39,790 nt of DNA from Caulobacter endophyticus (GTDB taxonomy: Bacteria > Pseudomonadota > Alphaproteobacteria > Caulobacterales > Caulobacteraceae): contig NZ_QDKQ01000050.1 of NCBI RefSeq assembly GCF_003116815.1, positions 1 to 39,790 of the forward strand, written 5' to 3'. Made by a program: the position numbers and the translations under genes. The notes beneath the pieces are model-generated. The model searched no databases and was not told where the DNA came from. It worked only from the letters and a program-made list of their open reading frames with translations. Numbering within the stretch: the first letter of the stretch is position 1; each line of letters opens with the position of its first letter. This document shows, in pieces, positions 1 through 11,609 of the stretch.

Positions 1-116
1 GGGCCAAGGCCATCAAGCCCTGGACCGACGCCTACAACCTCGTGCGTCCACACTCCGGCATCAAAGGCCTCACCCCTTGGCAGCGCGTGAACAACCTTCT
101 TGGAAACGACATCTAG
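1..116 (+). CDS. Transposase C-terminus, IS481/IS3-like (5' end outside window)
   Basis: Only the last 37 codons are present, entering from the left edge in frame 3 and ending at a TAG. The translated tail contains DAYNLVRPHSGIKGLTPWQR, the pattern that closes the DDE integrase-core domain of IS481- and IS3-type transposases. The last acidic catalytic residue would lie just outside the window. No terminal inverted repeat can be confirmed, because a Caulobacter-type intergenic palindrome starts six bases after the stop. Whether the element is intact cannot be judged from this fragment. The family assignment rests on the RPHS..GLTP motif alone. Confidence 0.75.
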   Translation, partial: AKAIKPWTDAYNLVRPHSGIKGLTPWQRVNNLLGNDI

Positions 117-121
117 GCCTA

Positions 122-260
122 AGATCCTCCCCCTGAAGGGGGAGGTGGCCCGAAAGGCTTGAGGGGGAAGTCCCTCCTGACGTCGAGGCGGCCGCTGGCT
201 CACAGGCCAGATCCCCCTCCGTCGGCTTCGCCGACACCTCCCCCTTTAGGGGGAGGATCT
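122..260. repeat. Intergenic palindromic repeat, copy 1 (full length)
   Basis: This 139-bp element has perfect 13-bp terminal inverted repeats (AGATCCTCCCCCT at 122-134 and its complement at 248-260). Each end carries its own internal CTCCCCCT/AGGGGGAG hairpin. The inner part includes GTCGGCTTCGCCGAC, another short palindrome. Related copies lie at 27439-27577 and 30655-30790, with a half copy at 29925-29972. No open reading frame of quality lies in it. It resembles a small non-autonomous palindromic element and sits between the transposase tail and the next gene. Confidence 0.85.
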
Positions 261-328
261 CGGGCTCGACTTCCCCGACTCTCCCGCACAGCCTATCCTG
301 CGCGCCAAGACACGCTCAGGGGGCTGAA

Positions 329-943
329 TTGACTGGGATTCTCACCAACTTCCGCAGCACCATCATCGTCAGCGTCACCCTGGCGCTGGTTATGGTGTTC
401 GGCTTCGGGCACAGCGCCCACGGCTTCCACGGCGCCTATTGGCAGGCGGTGTTCCGCTGGCTGCACGTCTTGTTCGGCATCCTGTGGATCGGGCTGCTCT
501 ACTACTTCAACTTCGTGCAGATCCGCGTGATGCCGACGATCCCCGCCGAGCTGAAGCCGGCGGTGACACGCTACATTGCCCCAGAGGCCCTGTTCTGGTT
601 CCGCTGGTCTGCCCTGGCCACCTGGTTGATGGGCATGGTCGTGGCCTTCAACCGCGGCTACCTGATGGAAGCCATGACCCTGGGCTCCTGGCAGGGCTAC
701 CAGCGCGGCGTCGACATGGGCTTCACCTTCATCGGCATGGGCATGTGGCTGGCCACGGTCATGTTCTTCAACGTCTGGGGCGTGATCTGGCCGAACCAGA
801 AGCGGGCCCTGGGCCTCGTGCCGGCCGACGACGAGACCAAGGCCAAGGCGGGCAAGGTCGCCATGCTGTTCTCGCGCATCAACATGCTGCTCAGCATCCC
901 GATGCTGGTGACCATGACGATGTACCAGACGCTGTTCGGCTGA
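329..943 (+). CDS. PuuD-like (urate hydroxylase N-terminal family) membrane protein
   Basis: This 204-residue integral membrane protein resembles the membrane part of PuuD, the urate hydroxylase family. The recognisable stretch is WLHVLFGILWIGLLYYFNF, followed by ELKPAV, a block around residues 75-110 with FWFRWSALATW, and FFNVWGVIWPNQKR near residue 150. Hydrophobic segments fall roughly at residues 11-28, 44-62, 93-110, 133-155 and 183-200. The cytochrome c domain found at the C-terminus of full-length PuuD enzymes is missing, so urate oxidation is not established. The start is a TTG with AGGGGG six bases upstream. ATG codons further in would remove the first membrane segment. A strong intrinsic terminator follows at once, so it appears to be a single-gene unit. 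Confidence 0.75.
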   Translation: MTGILTNFRSTIIVSVTLALVMVFGFGHSAHGFHGAYWQAVFRWLHVLFGILWIGLLYYFNFVQIRVMPTIPAELKPAVTRYIAPEALFWFRWSALATWLMGMVVAFNRGYLMEAMTLGSWQGYQRGVDMGFTFIGMGMWLATVMFFNVWGVIWPNQKRALGLVPADDETKAKAGKVAMLFSRINMLLSIPMLVTMTMYQTLFG

Positions 944-963
944 CCGTTCGAAGTTCATGCATC

Positions 964-993
964 AAGGCCCGCCCGACCGGCGGGCCTTTTTCT
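964..993 (+). terminator. Intrinsic terminator after the PuuD-like gene
   Basis: A 9-bp GC stem (AGGCCCGCC/GGCGGGCCT, 965-973 and 979-987) has a five-base loop and is followed by TTTTTCTTT. It ends 30 bp before the next gene's ATG. This argues against the longer upstream ATG at 957, which would put the hairpin inside the next coding region. Confidence 0.85.
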
Positions 994-1022
994 TTGCGTG
1001 GGACGGGGGCATAAGCCGCGCC

Positions 1023-1754
1023 ATGTCCGCCGCCCCCGAGAACCCCTACGATTCCGGCCTCGACGATCTGGTCCGCCGCATGGACAACGATCGCTGGCTG
1101 GCCAGCCGCTTCGTCTCCGATCCGGCTGCGCGGACCGATATCGTCGCCCTGATCGCCTTCAACTACGAGCTGGCCCGCGTGGCCGGCGGCGTCACCAGCG
1201 CGCTGATGGGCGAGATCCGCCTGACCTGGTGGCGCGAGGCGATGGAGGAACTAGCCGCAGGAAAGCCGCCCCGCAAGCATCCTGCCGTCGAGGCCCTGGC
1301 CGCTTGCGGCGTCGATCCCACGGCCCTTGCCGCCATGGCCGAGGCCCGCCTGTCCGACCTGGAGGAAGAACCGTTCGCGGACGAGGCTGCGGTGCTGGCC
1401 TATCTCGACGCCACCGCCGGCGCTCTGGCTGGCCTAATGGCGCAGCGGCTCGATTCCGCCGCCGATGCGGGCGCCGTCCGCGCCGCCGCCCGGGCCTACG
1501 GCCTGGCTGGGCTCTGGCGGCTGAAGCTGGCCGGCCGCTCGCGCCTGCCGCAGGCCTGGACCGCCGCCGATGTCGAGGCCCGCGTGGCTCAGCAGCGCAA
1601 GGTCGCCGCCGCCGAACTCAAGGCCCTGCCGATCGCGGCCTTCCCGGCGGTGGCTCCGGCCGCCCTGGCGGCGCGCCAGGTCAAAGGGCGCGAGATGAGC
1701 GAGCTCGAAAAAAAGGCCCGCCTGACCTGGTCGGTCGCGACGGGCCGGATTTGA
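1023..1754 (+). CDS. Squalene/phytoene synthase family protein (NDUFAF6-like)
   Basis: This 243-residue protein belongs to the trans-isoprenyl diphosphate synthase head-to-head family. Visible family blocks are DRWLASRF near residue 21, IAFNYELARV near 45 and MGEIRLTWWREAMEEL near 65. True squalene or phytoene synthases are about 280-350 residues and carry two DxxxD-type metal motifs. Neither motif is clear here, and the protein is short. The arrangement is closest to the mitochondrial complex I assembly factor NDUFAF6 and its alphaproteobacterial relatives, which are thought not to make isoprenoids. The start at 1023 was chosen because an in-frame upstream ATG at 957 lies before the terminator of the previous gene. 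The coding region ends just before a palindrome that separates it from a convergent peptidase gene. Confidence 0.75.
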   Translation: MSAAPENPYDSGLDDLVRRMDNDRWLASRFVSDPAARTDIVALIAFNYELARVAGGVTSALMGEIRLTWWREAMEELAAGKPPRKHPAVEALAACGVDPTALAAMAEARLSDLEEEPFADEAAVLAYLDATAGALAGLMAQRLDSAADAGAVRAAARAYGLAGLWRLKLAGRSRLPQAWTAADVEARVAQQRKVAAAELKALPIAAFPAVAPAALAARQVKGREMSELEKKARLTWSVATGRI

Positions 1755-1762
1755 TCCTGGCT

Positions 1763-1788
1763 CCCTTCCCCCATCAAAGGGGGAAGGG
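1763..1788. terminator. Perfect 10-bp hairpin between convergent genes
   Basis: CCCTTCCCCC at 1763-1772 pairs perfectly with 1779-1788 across a six-base loop. It lies 8 bp after the squalene-synthase-like stop and 11 bp before the convergent peptidase stop. It has no long T-tract on either strand, so a terminator role is inferred from position. The CTTCCCCC composition resembles the end hairpins of the larger intergenic repeats in this window. Confidence 0.5.
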
Positions 1789-1799
1789 CGTCTTGGGCC

Positions 1800-3866
<2,067 letters not shown>

Positions 3867-4154
3867 GGAAGTCGAGTCCAGGCGGCAAGGATGCCAAAAA
3901 GCGGCGCGAGCCTAGCGGGGCCGTGCCGGCGAGGCCAGCCCGAAGGGCAAGCTTTGCTCCATGCTGCGGCGCCGTTAGCGAAGGTGGCGGAATTTGGCCC
4001 TTCGCGTGTCTAAAATGCCATATCGGACAACGACTTATGAAGGTAACAATCCGAAACAGGACTTGCATTGCTGCGTCGCGGCGAAGCTCGTAGACGGTAA
4101 ATGGGGACGAATAGGCGGCCGCAGAGCCGCTCCCAAGGTTTACAAAGGTTTCTC

Positions 4155-5051
4155 GTGTCGGTTTCGCCTTATCATCAGCACACGGTCGCCGGACCGGTGA
4201 TCTTCGCAGGGATCGGCCTGCACACGGGCGCGCACGTTCGCGTCGCCGTGCGCCCCGCCGCCCCCGACAGCGGGATCGTCTTCGTGCGCACCGACGTCCA
4301 GGATCGCGACAACCGCGTGCCGGTTCGCGGCGACGCCGTGGTGCAGACGCAGCTGGGCACCGTCATCGCCAACGCCGCCGACGTGCGCGTCTCGACCATC
4401 GAGCACCTGATGGCCGCCCTGGCCGCCCTGTCGGTCGACAACTGCGTCGTCGAGCTGGACGGTCCCGAAGTGCCGATCATGGACGGCTCGTCCGAGCCCT
4501 TCGTCCAGATTCTCGACCGGGCCGGCCGCCGTCGCCAGGAAGCCGCGCGCCGCTACATCGAGATTCTCTCGCCGATCGAGGTGGTCGAGGGCGACAAGCG
4601 TGCGACCCTTACCCCGGCCGAATCCTTCGAGGTGGCTTTCGAGATCGCCTTCGCCAGCAAGGCCATCGGCCGCCAGCGAGTCGACCTGACCATCGACGAG
4701 GAAAGCTTCCGCGAGGAGCTGTCGGACTGCCGCACCTTCGGCTTCCTGCGCGAGGTCGAGGCCCTGCGCGACATCGGCCTGGCCCGTGGCGGCTCGATGG
4801 AGAACGCCGTGGTCATCGATGGCGACCGCGTGCTCAACCCCGAGGGCCTGCGCCGCTCGGACGAGTTCGTGCGCCACAAGGCCCTGGACGCGGTGGGTGA
4901 CCTTTATGTCGTCGGCGCTCCGATCCTTGGCAGGTTCGAAGGAATTCTGGCCGGACACGGCCTCAATAACGCCGCTGTTCGTGCGTTGATGGAGCAACCG
5001 CGCGCCTGGCGCTGGCGCGCCTATGCGCCGGAGCTGGCCGAGGCGGTCTAG
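4155..5051 (+). CDS. lpxC: UDP-3-O-acyl-N-acetylglucosamine deacetylase
   Basis: LpxC is the zinc deacetylase that commits UDP-acyl-GlcNAc to lipid A synthesis in the cytoplasm. The metal ligands are visible with the right spacing. His84 lies in EHLMAAL, and His241 and Asp245 in HKALDAVGD, matching E. coli His79, His238 and Asp242. The general acid is His268 in GHGLNN. GIGLHTG near the N-terminus is also typical. I chose the GTG at 4155 (298 residues), which follows AAAGG at a normal distance. An upstream in-frame ATG at 4101 would add 18 residues unlike other LpxC N-termini. Usually lpxC follows ftsZ; here it precedes bamD, as I recall for Caulobacter. It is a well-known drug target and is normally essential. 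Confidence 0.95.
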   Translation: MSVSPYHQHTVAGPVIFAGIGLHTGAHVRVAVRPAAPDSGIVFVRTDVQDRDNRVPVRGDAVVQTQLGTVIANAADVRVSTIEHLMAALAALSVDNCVVELDGPEVPIMDGSSEPFVQILDRAGRRRQEAARRYIEILSPIEVVEGDKRATLTPAESFEVAFEIAFASKAIGRQRVDLTIDEESFREELSDCRTFGFLREVEALRDIGLARGGSMENAVVIDGDRVLNPEGLRRSDEFVRHKALDAVGDLYVVGAPILGRFEGILAGHGLNNAAVRALMEQPRAWRWRAYAPELAEAV

Positions 5052-5205
5052 GGCTTTGGCGCGGCCGGTTCCGGCGCGCGCCAGGTCATAGCTTCACAGG
5101 GGAAGCTCCCGTCGCTCGGCTTTCGTTTGCGCCCGCATCGACGTGGTGTAGAAGCCTTGGTTCGGCGCGGGGGCGCGCAAGGTTGCTTCGAGGGTGAGAG
5201 AGTCC

Positions 5206-6123
5206 GTGCTTCGCAAAATCTCGGGACGTTCGGCCGTTTCCATCGTGGCCGTGCTCGCCGCTCTGTCGGTGACCGCCTGCGCGGGCAAGCCCAAGAAGCC
5301 GACGCTGGCCTATGAGGAGCGTCCGGTCGAGCTGCTGTATTCCACCGGCGCCAATCGCCTGGACCGCGGCAGCTGGAACGAAGCCGTCGACTACTTCCGC
5401 GAGGTCGAGCGCCAGCACCCCTATTCGGAATGGTCGCGCCGCTCGATTCTGATGACCGGCTACGCCCACTACCAGGGCAACCAGTACGCCGACGCGATCG
5501 GCGACGCCGACCGCTTCATCTCGCTCTATCCGGGCAACCCGTCGGCCTCGTACGCCTACTACCTGAAGGCCATCTGCTACTTCGAGCAGATCGTCGACGT
5601 GTACCGCGACCAGGCCGCCACCGAGCAGGCCCTGGCGGCCCTGCGCGACGTCGTCCAGCGCTACCCCAATAGCGAGTACGCCCAGGACGCGCGCCTGAAG
5701 ATCGACATGGTCAACGACCAGCTGGCCGGCAAGGAGCTGGCTATCGGTCGCTGGTACCTGCGCGACGGCAAGACCCTGGCCGCGATCGGCCGCTTCAAGA
5801 CCGTCGTCGACCGCCACCAGACCACCTCGCACACGCCCGAGGCCCTCTACCGTCTGGTCGAAGCCTATATGACCCTGGGCCTGACCGAGGAAGCCAAGCG
5901 CAACGGCGCGGTGCTGGGTTACAACTTCCCGGGCGACCGCTGGTACGCCGACGCCTACAAGCTGCTGAACGACGCGGGCCTGAGGCCGGCCGTCGAGCCG
6001 CTGAAGGCCGGCAACAAGCGCAACCTGATCGACCGGACCTTCAACAAGGACAAGGACGCCACGCTGGCGCCTCCCGGCGAGAAGAAGAAAAAGGGCGGCG
6101 TGATGGGCGTCCTGGGGATGTAA
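5206..6123 (+). CDS. bamD: Outer membrane assembly lipoprotein BamD (ComL)
   Basis: BamD is the essential TPR lipoprotein of the BAM complex that inserts beta-barrel proteins into the outer membrane. The sequence has a short signal peptide ending in the lipobox SVTAC, so the lipidated Cys is about residue 25. Five TPR-like helical pairs follow, for example SWNEAVDYFREVERQHPYSEW, NQYADAIGDADRFISLYPGN and EQALAALRDVVQRYPNSEYA. The usual bacterial length is about 240-300 residues; this one is about 305, with a basic C-terminal tail. I prefer the GTG at 5206, with AGGGTGAG upstream. The GTG at 5194 would have its AGG directly adjacent, without spacing. It lies about 150 bp after lpxC and is closed by a clear terminator. 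Confidence 0.93.
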   Translation: MLRKISGRSAVSIVAVLAALSVTACAGKPKKPTLAYEERPVELLYSTGANRLDRGSWNEAVDYFREVERQHPYSEWSRRSILMTGYAHYQGNQYADAIGDADRFISLYPGNPSASYAYYLKAICYFEQIVDVYRDQAATEQALAALRDVVQRYPNSEYAQDARLKIDMVNDQLAGKELAIGRWYLRDGKTLAAIGRFKTVVDRHQTTSHTPEALYRLVEAYMTLGLTEEAKRNGAVLGYNFPGDRWYADAYKLLNDAGLRPAVEPLKAGNKRNLIDRTFNKDKDATLAPPGEKKKKGGVMGVLGM

Positions 6124-6129
6124 GCGAAG

Positions 6130-6161
6130 CGGGCCGTTGCAAAACGGCCCGTTTTTCTTTT
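6130..6161 (+). terminator. Intrinsic terminator after bamD
   Basis: A perfect 9-bp stem (CGGGCCGTT/AACGGCCCG) with a GCAA tetraloop is followed by TTTTTCTTTT. It separates bamD from recN, so recN needs its own promoter within the next 60 bp. Confidence 0.92.
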
Positions 6162-6222
6162 GTTCTCAAGCGATTACCGCTCCCTCTTTGAAAACGCCCG
6201 ATTCCCGGCGATCCTTCCGGCC

Positions 6223-7935
6223 ATGCTGATCGGTCTCTCCATCCGCGACGTGGTGCTCATCGAGAGCCTCGACCTGGCCATCGGGCCGGGCCTGACCGCG
6301 CTCACCGGCGAGACCGGGGCCGGCAAGTCGATCATTCTGGACGCCCTGGGCCTGGCTACCGGCGCCCGCGCCGACGCCGGCCTGGTGAGGCGAGGGGCCG
6401 CCGGCCACGCCAGCGCCACGGCGATCTTCGCCCTGGCCCCCGATCATCCGGCCTTCGCCTATCTCGATGACAAGGGCCTGGCCTACGCCCGCGACGAGGA
6501 CCTTGTCCTGCGCCGCCAACTGTCGCCCGACGGCCGCTCGCGGGCCTTCGTCAACGACCAGGCCACGAGCGTCGGCGTGCTCAAGGATCTCGGCGCCCTG
6601 TTGCTCGAGGTGCATGGCCAGCACGAGACCGTCGGCCTGCTGGATCCGCGCACCCACCGCACCCTGCTGGACGCCTACGGCCAGGTCAGCGTCGGCGCCG
6701 TGTCCTCGGCCTGGAGCGGCTGGCGCGCCGCCCGCGAGACCGCCGCCGAGCTTAAGGCCCTGTCCGACCGCGCCGCGGCCGAGACCGAGGAGCTGACCCT
6801 CCGCCTTTCCGAACTTGACCGCCTCGACCCGCGCGAGGGCGAGGAGACGGCCCTGGCCGAGGAACGGGCCCTGCTGGGCTCGGCTGAGAAGGCGCTGGCC
6901 GACATCGCTTCGGCCCAGGACGCCCTGGGCGGCGACAACCTGTCTGGCAAGCTGGCCTCGGCCTTCCGCGCCCTGGAGCGCGCCCGTGACCGCGCCGCCA
7001 GCGCCGGCGCGCCGGCCGACGGTCCGGCCATGACCCGCCTGGCCGCCGCCTGCGAAGCGGTCGACCGCGCCCTGGTCGAGGCCCAGGAGGCCAGCGCCGC
7101 CATCGATATCGCCGCCGAAAGCTTCGAGTTCGAGCCCGACCGCCTGGAGAAGACCGAGGAGCGCCTGTTCGCCCTGCGTGGCATGGCCCGCAAGCTGAAC
7201 GTGCTGGTCGAGGACCTGCCGGCCGTTCGCGCCGAGTTCGCCGCCCGCCTGCAGGCCGTCGAAACCTCGGCCGAGGCCCTGGCCGCCGCCGAAGCCCAGG
7301 CCGCCGAGGCCCGCGAGGCCTATCTGTATGCCGCCGGGGCCCTGTCAACCGAGCGCCGCGCCGCCGGGGACCGCCTGGCCCAGGCCGTCGAGGCTGAGCT
7401 CGGCCCCCTGAAGCTTGAGAAGGCCAGGTTCCGCGTTGCGCTGGAACCGTTGGACGAAGACAAGGCCGGTCCCACGGGACTGGACCGCATCGCCTTCGAG
7501 ATCTCGACCAATCCGGGCGCGCCGTTCGGGCCGATGGAGGCCATCGCCTCTGGCGGCGAGCTTGCCCGCTTCGCCCTGGCCTTGAAGGCCGCGCTGGCGG
7601 GCAAGGGCGGCGGACCTCAGCCGCTGATGATCTTCGACGAGGTCGACCAGGGCGTCGGCGGCGCCGTGGCCGACGCGGTGGGTCTGCGCCTCAAGCGCCT
7701 GGCGCAAGGCGAAGGGCAGGGGGGCGCCCAGGTGCTGGTCGTGACCCACTCGGCCCAGGTCGCCGCGCGCGGCGACGCCCACTGGCGTATCTCCAAGTCC
7801 GGCGACGACACCTCGACGCGGACGAAGGTCGAGCCGCTGTCGCCTGCCGAGCGCGAAGAAGAGATCGCGCGGATGCTGTCGGGGGCCGAGGTCACCGAGG
7901 CCGCGCGGGCGGCGGCTCGGGCGCTGATCGGGTAA
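6223..7935 (+). CDS. recN: DNA repair protein RecN
   Basis: RecN is an SMC-like ATPase that acts early in double-strand-break repair in the cytoplasm. The 570-residue protein begins MLIGLSIRDVVLIESLDL and has Walker A GETGAGKS near residue 32. A long Ala/Glu/Arg-rich coiled-coil-like middle runs from about 150 to 400. The C-terminal half has the signature IASGGELARFALALKAAL and Walker B MIFDEVDQGVGG, followed by VTHSAQVAARGD. The length matches the family (about 550-570). A longer in-frame start at TTG 6160 falls in the T-tract of the bamD terminator and was rejected. No LexA box was identified by eye upstream. Confidence 0.94.
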   Translation: MLIGLSIRDVVLIESLDLAIGPGLTALTGETGAGKSIILDALGLATGARADAGLVRRGAAGHASATAIFALAPDHPAFAYLDDKGLAYARDEDLVLRRQLSPDGRSRAFVNDQATSVGVLKDLGALLLEVHGQHETVGLLDPRTHRTLLDAYGQVSVGAVSSAWSGWRAARETAAELKALSDRAAAETEELTLRLSELDRLDPREGEETALAEERALLGSAEKALADIASAQDALGGDNLSGKLASAFRALERARDRAASAGAPADGPAMTRLAAACEAVDRALVEAQEASAAIDIAAESFEFEPDRLEKTEERLFALRGMARKLNVLVEDLPAVRAEFAARLQAVETSAEALAAAEAQAAEAREAYLYAAGALSTERRAAGDRLAQAVEAELGPLKLEKARFRVALEPLDEDKAGPTGLDRIAFEISTNPGAPFGPMEAIASGGELARFALALKAALAGKGGGPQPLMIFDEVDQGVGGAVADAVGLRLKRLAQGEGQGGAQVLVVTHSAQVAARGDAHWRISKSGDDTSTRTKVEPLSPAEREEEIARMLSGAEVTEAARAAARALIG

Positions 7936-7938
7936 ATT

Positions 7939-8102
7939 CCTTCTCCCCTTGTGGGAGAAGGTGTCGGCGAAAGCCGACGTATGAGGGGTCTCTCAAAAGC
8001 CAAACGCCGCGACAGCCGATCAGCTGTCGCGGCGTTTCTGTTGGTGCGACCCCTCACCCGACCCCACTTCGCGGGCCACCCTCTCCCGCAAGGGGAGAGG
8101 GA
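7939..8102. repeat. Nested palindromic intergenic element with long hairpin
   Basis: This segment fills the whole space between recN and the convergent parE. Its core is a perfect 15-bp inverted repeat (8002-8016 with 8023-8037, arm AAACGCCGCGACAGC) around a six-base loop. Outside this, TGAGGGGTC at 7982 pairs with GACCCCTCA near 8048. The ends carry smaller hairpins, CTTCTCCCCTTGTGGGAGAAG and CTCTCCCGCAAGGGGAGAG. The design (CCCC-rich end hairpins, nested symmetry) is like the other intergenic repeats here, but the sequence is a different subtype. The core hairpin could serve as a two-way terminator. Confidence 0.75.
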
Positions 8103-8104
8103 AG

Positions 8105-10198
<2,094 letters not shown>

Positions 10199-10411
10199 GG
10201 CGTGATTTTGCGGCGATTCGGGTGTCCCGCCCCGTATGACCCGAGCTCGCCCCCAAGGAAAGCGCTGCCTGGGATCAGGCTGCAGCTTCAGTGTGCATGC
10301 ACGAATGTGACAATTTTCACGAGCATTTTCGTTGATGTTGCTCAGGGTTGAGCTGATGCTCCTTGCACCGGCCCGAGCGGCGGCCGGCCCATCGGAAGAG
10401 GGAGAAGCGTC

Positions 10412-10798
10412 ATGACGACTGCGACAGCGCAGGCGGGGACCGCCGAATTCACCACCACCGACTGCGGCGACACCAGCGGCACGGCCAACGGGCTTCTGCC
10501 GGTCGGCTCGGCCGTCTCGATCAACGGCAACACCGATCTCAGCTCGTGCATCATCGGCAACAGCGAAGGCAAGGTCTACGGCATCCGCCTGATGCCCAAT
10601 GCCGGCATCTACAGCTACCAGGTGCAGGTCGACGCCCAGGGGCCGTCGGGGATTTTCTCGGGCAGCATCAACCTGGCGTTCACCGACCAGACCGGCGACA
10701 CCTACAAGCTGGCCATCACCGCCAGCCGCCGCGAGCAACACACCGTCTCCTACAACAGCGACCGTCCCTCGATCGTGAAGATCACCTGGGCGACCTGA
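10412..10798 (+). CDS. Small uncharacterised beta-rich protein
   Basis: I do not recognise this 128-residue protein. It starts at an ATG with a strong GGGAGAAG ribosome site seven bases upstream, and its codon use fits the genome. There is no signal peptide or membrane segment. The composition (many Thr, Ser, Gly, Asn; two Cys at about 18 and 46) and alternating pattern, for example AGIYSYQVQVDAQG and SGSINLAFTDQTGDTYKLAI, suggest a beta-sandwich. It ends with NSDRPSIVKITW, which looks like the last strand of such a fold. It is transcribed divergently from parE, 213 bp away. Function cannot be stated. Confidence 0.7.
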   Translation: MTTATAQAGTAEFTTTDCGDTSGTANGLLPVGSAVSINGNTDLSSCIIGNSEGKVYGIRLMPNAGIYSYQVQVDAQGPSGIFSGSINLAFTDQTGDTYKLAITASRREQHTVSYNSDRPSIVKITWAT

Positions 10799-10859
10799 CG
10801 CCGCGGGACGCAAAGAGGATGCTCGGCCCCGCGCGGGGGCGCGGCCGGGCATTCCAGCC

Positions 10860-11035
10860 TCAGGCGGCCTCGGCGGCGGCGCGAGCCAGAGCGCGGCGCT
10901 CGCGTCGACGGGCGTCGGCGGCGTCCTCGAACGGCATGCCGTGCTTGTCGATGAAGTCGAGGAAGGCCCGGGTCGGGTGGGCGCTCAGGGTCCAGATCAC
11001 CTGCACCCGCGTGCGGATGGCCGGCAGGTTGTCAT
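10860..11035 (-). pseudogene. Short ORF with apparent one-base loss after its ATG
   Basis: Reading minus from about 11033 gives a good 57-codon frame, starting DNLPAIRTRVQVIWTL and ending in an Ala/Arg-rich tail, with genome-like codon use. It has no in-frame ATG at its beginning. An ATG at 11035-11033 lies immediately before it but one base out of frame, so restoring one G (ATGGAC instead of ATGAC) would give a complete protein of about 58 residues. It may therefore be a recent frameshift, a sequencing error, or a gene using an internal GTG. I do not recognise the family. CTGACCTGA occurs both here and at the stop of the GNAT gene upstream. Confidence 0.45.
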
Positions 11036-11065
11036 GTCAGGTCAGGTGGACGAGGCGGGCATGGC

Positions 11066-11551
11066 TCAGGTCAGGCGGCGCCGCATGGCGTAGTTGTGGA
11101 TCGACACGCCGCGCACCTCGAAGTCGCGCCGTTCTGCAACCGTGAAGCCATGGCGCTCGAAGACCGGCCGGGCCAGTTCGCTGGCTTCGACATGCAGGGC
11201 GGTGATCCCGCTCTCCCTGGCCCGCGCGATGAGCGCCTCCAGCAGGCGAGAGGCCACGCCCTGGCCGGCGAAATCGGGATGGCAGTAAAGGTGGTCGATA
11301 TGACCGTCGGCCTCGAGGTCGACATAGGCTACGGCCTGGTCGAGCGCATCGGCGGCCACGAAGGTCGTCCGGCCGTCTGCGGCGCGGTTCAGCACGTCGA
11401 TCGGCGCCAGTGGCGCGGGCGCCCAGGCGGCCACCTGGGCCGACGAATATGCCCGGGGACCCAGCGCTTGAACGGCGTCGTAGTAGAGCCGCGCCATGGA
11501 GGGCGCATCGTCCGTCCGATAGGGGCGAATGACGATGGTGGCGGCTTCCAT
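11066..11551 (-). CDS. GNAT family N-acetyltransferase
   Basis: This 161-residue cytoplasmic enzyme would transfer an acetyl group from acetyl-CoA to an unknown amine. The N-terminus has IVIRPYRTDDAPSMARLYYDAV, typical of GNAT helix 1. The acetyl-CoA pyrophosphate loop is visible as HPDFAGQGVASRLLEAL near residue 91 (Q/RxxGxG/A). ASELARPVFERHGF follows, the usual motif B where the side chain packs against CoA. The length is normal. The start is an ATG with GAGGG five bases upstream. The ribosome site begins only a few bases after the T-tract of the preceding amidohydrolase terminator. Expression would then need readthrough or a promoter hidden in that hairpin. The substrate cannot be predicted. 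Confidence 0.88.
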   Translation of the reverse strand: MEAATIVIRPYRTDDAPSMARLYYDAVQALGPRAYSSAQVAAWAPAPLAPIDVLNRAADGRTTFVAADALDQAVAYVDLEADGHIDHLYCHPDFAGQGVASRLLEALIARARESGITALHVEASELARPVFERHGFTVAERRDFEVRGVSIHNYAMRRRLT

Positions 11552-11562
11552 CTCTTCCCTCG

Positions 11563-11600
11563 AAAAGAGACGACCCGCCTCCTCGTGGGAAGCGGGTCGC
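11563..11600 (-). terminator. Intrinsic terminator after the amidohydrolase pair
   Basis: On the minus strand an 8-bp stem CGACCCGC/GCGGGTCG (11592-11599 with 11571-11578) is followed by TCTCTTTT. It lies 11 bp after the amidohydrolase stop and directly before the GNAT ribosome site. Confidence 0.8.
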
Positions 11601-11609
11601 CTTATCGTC

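Noticed and set aside
293..958. Long minus-strand frame opposite the PuuD-like gene
   Set aside because: His/Gln/Glu-rich translation with no family features, fully antisense to a gene with clear membrane segments.
10199..10852. In-frame N-terminal extension of parE
   Set aside because: It would run through the promoter region and the divergent small gene, with no conserved residues.
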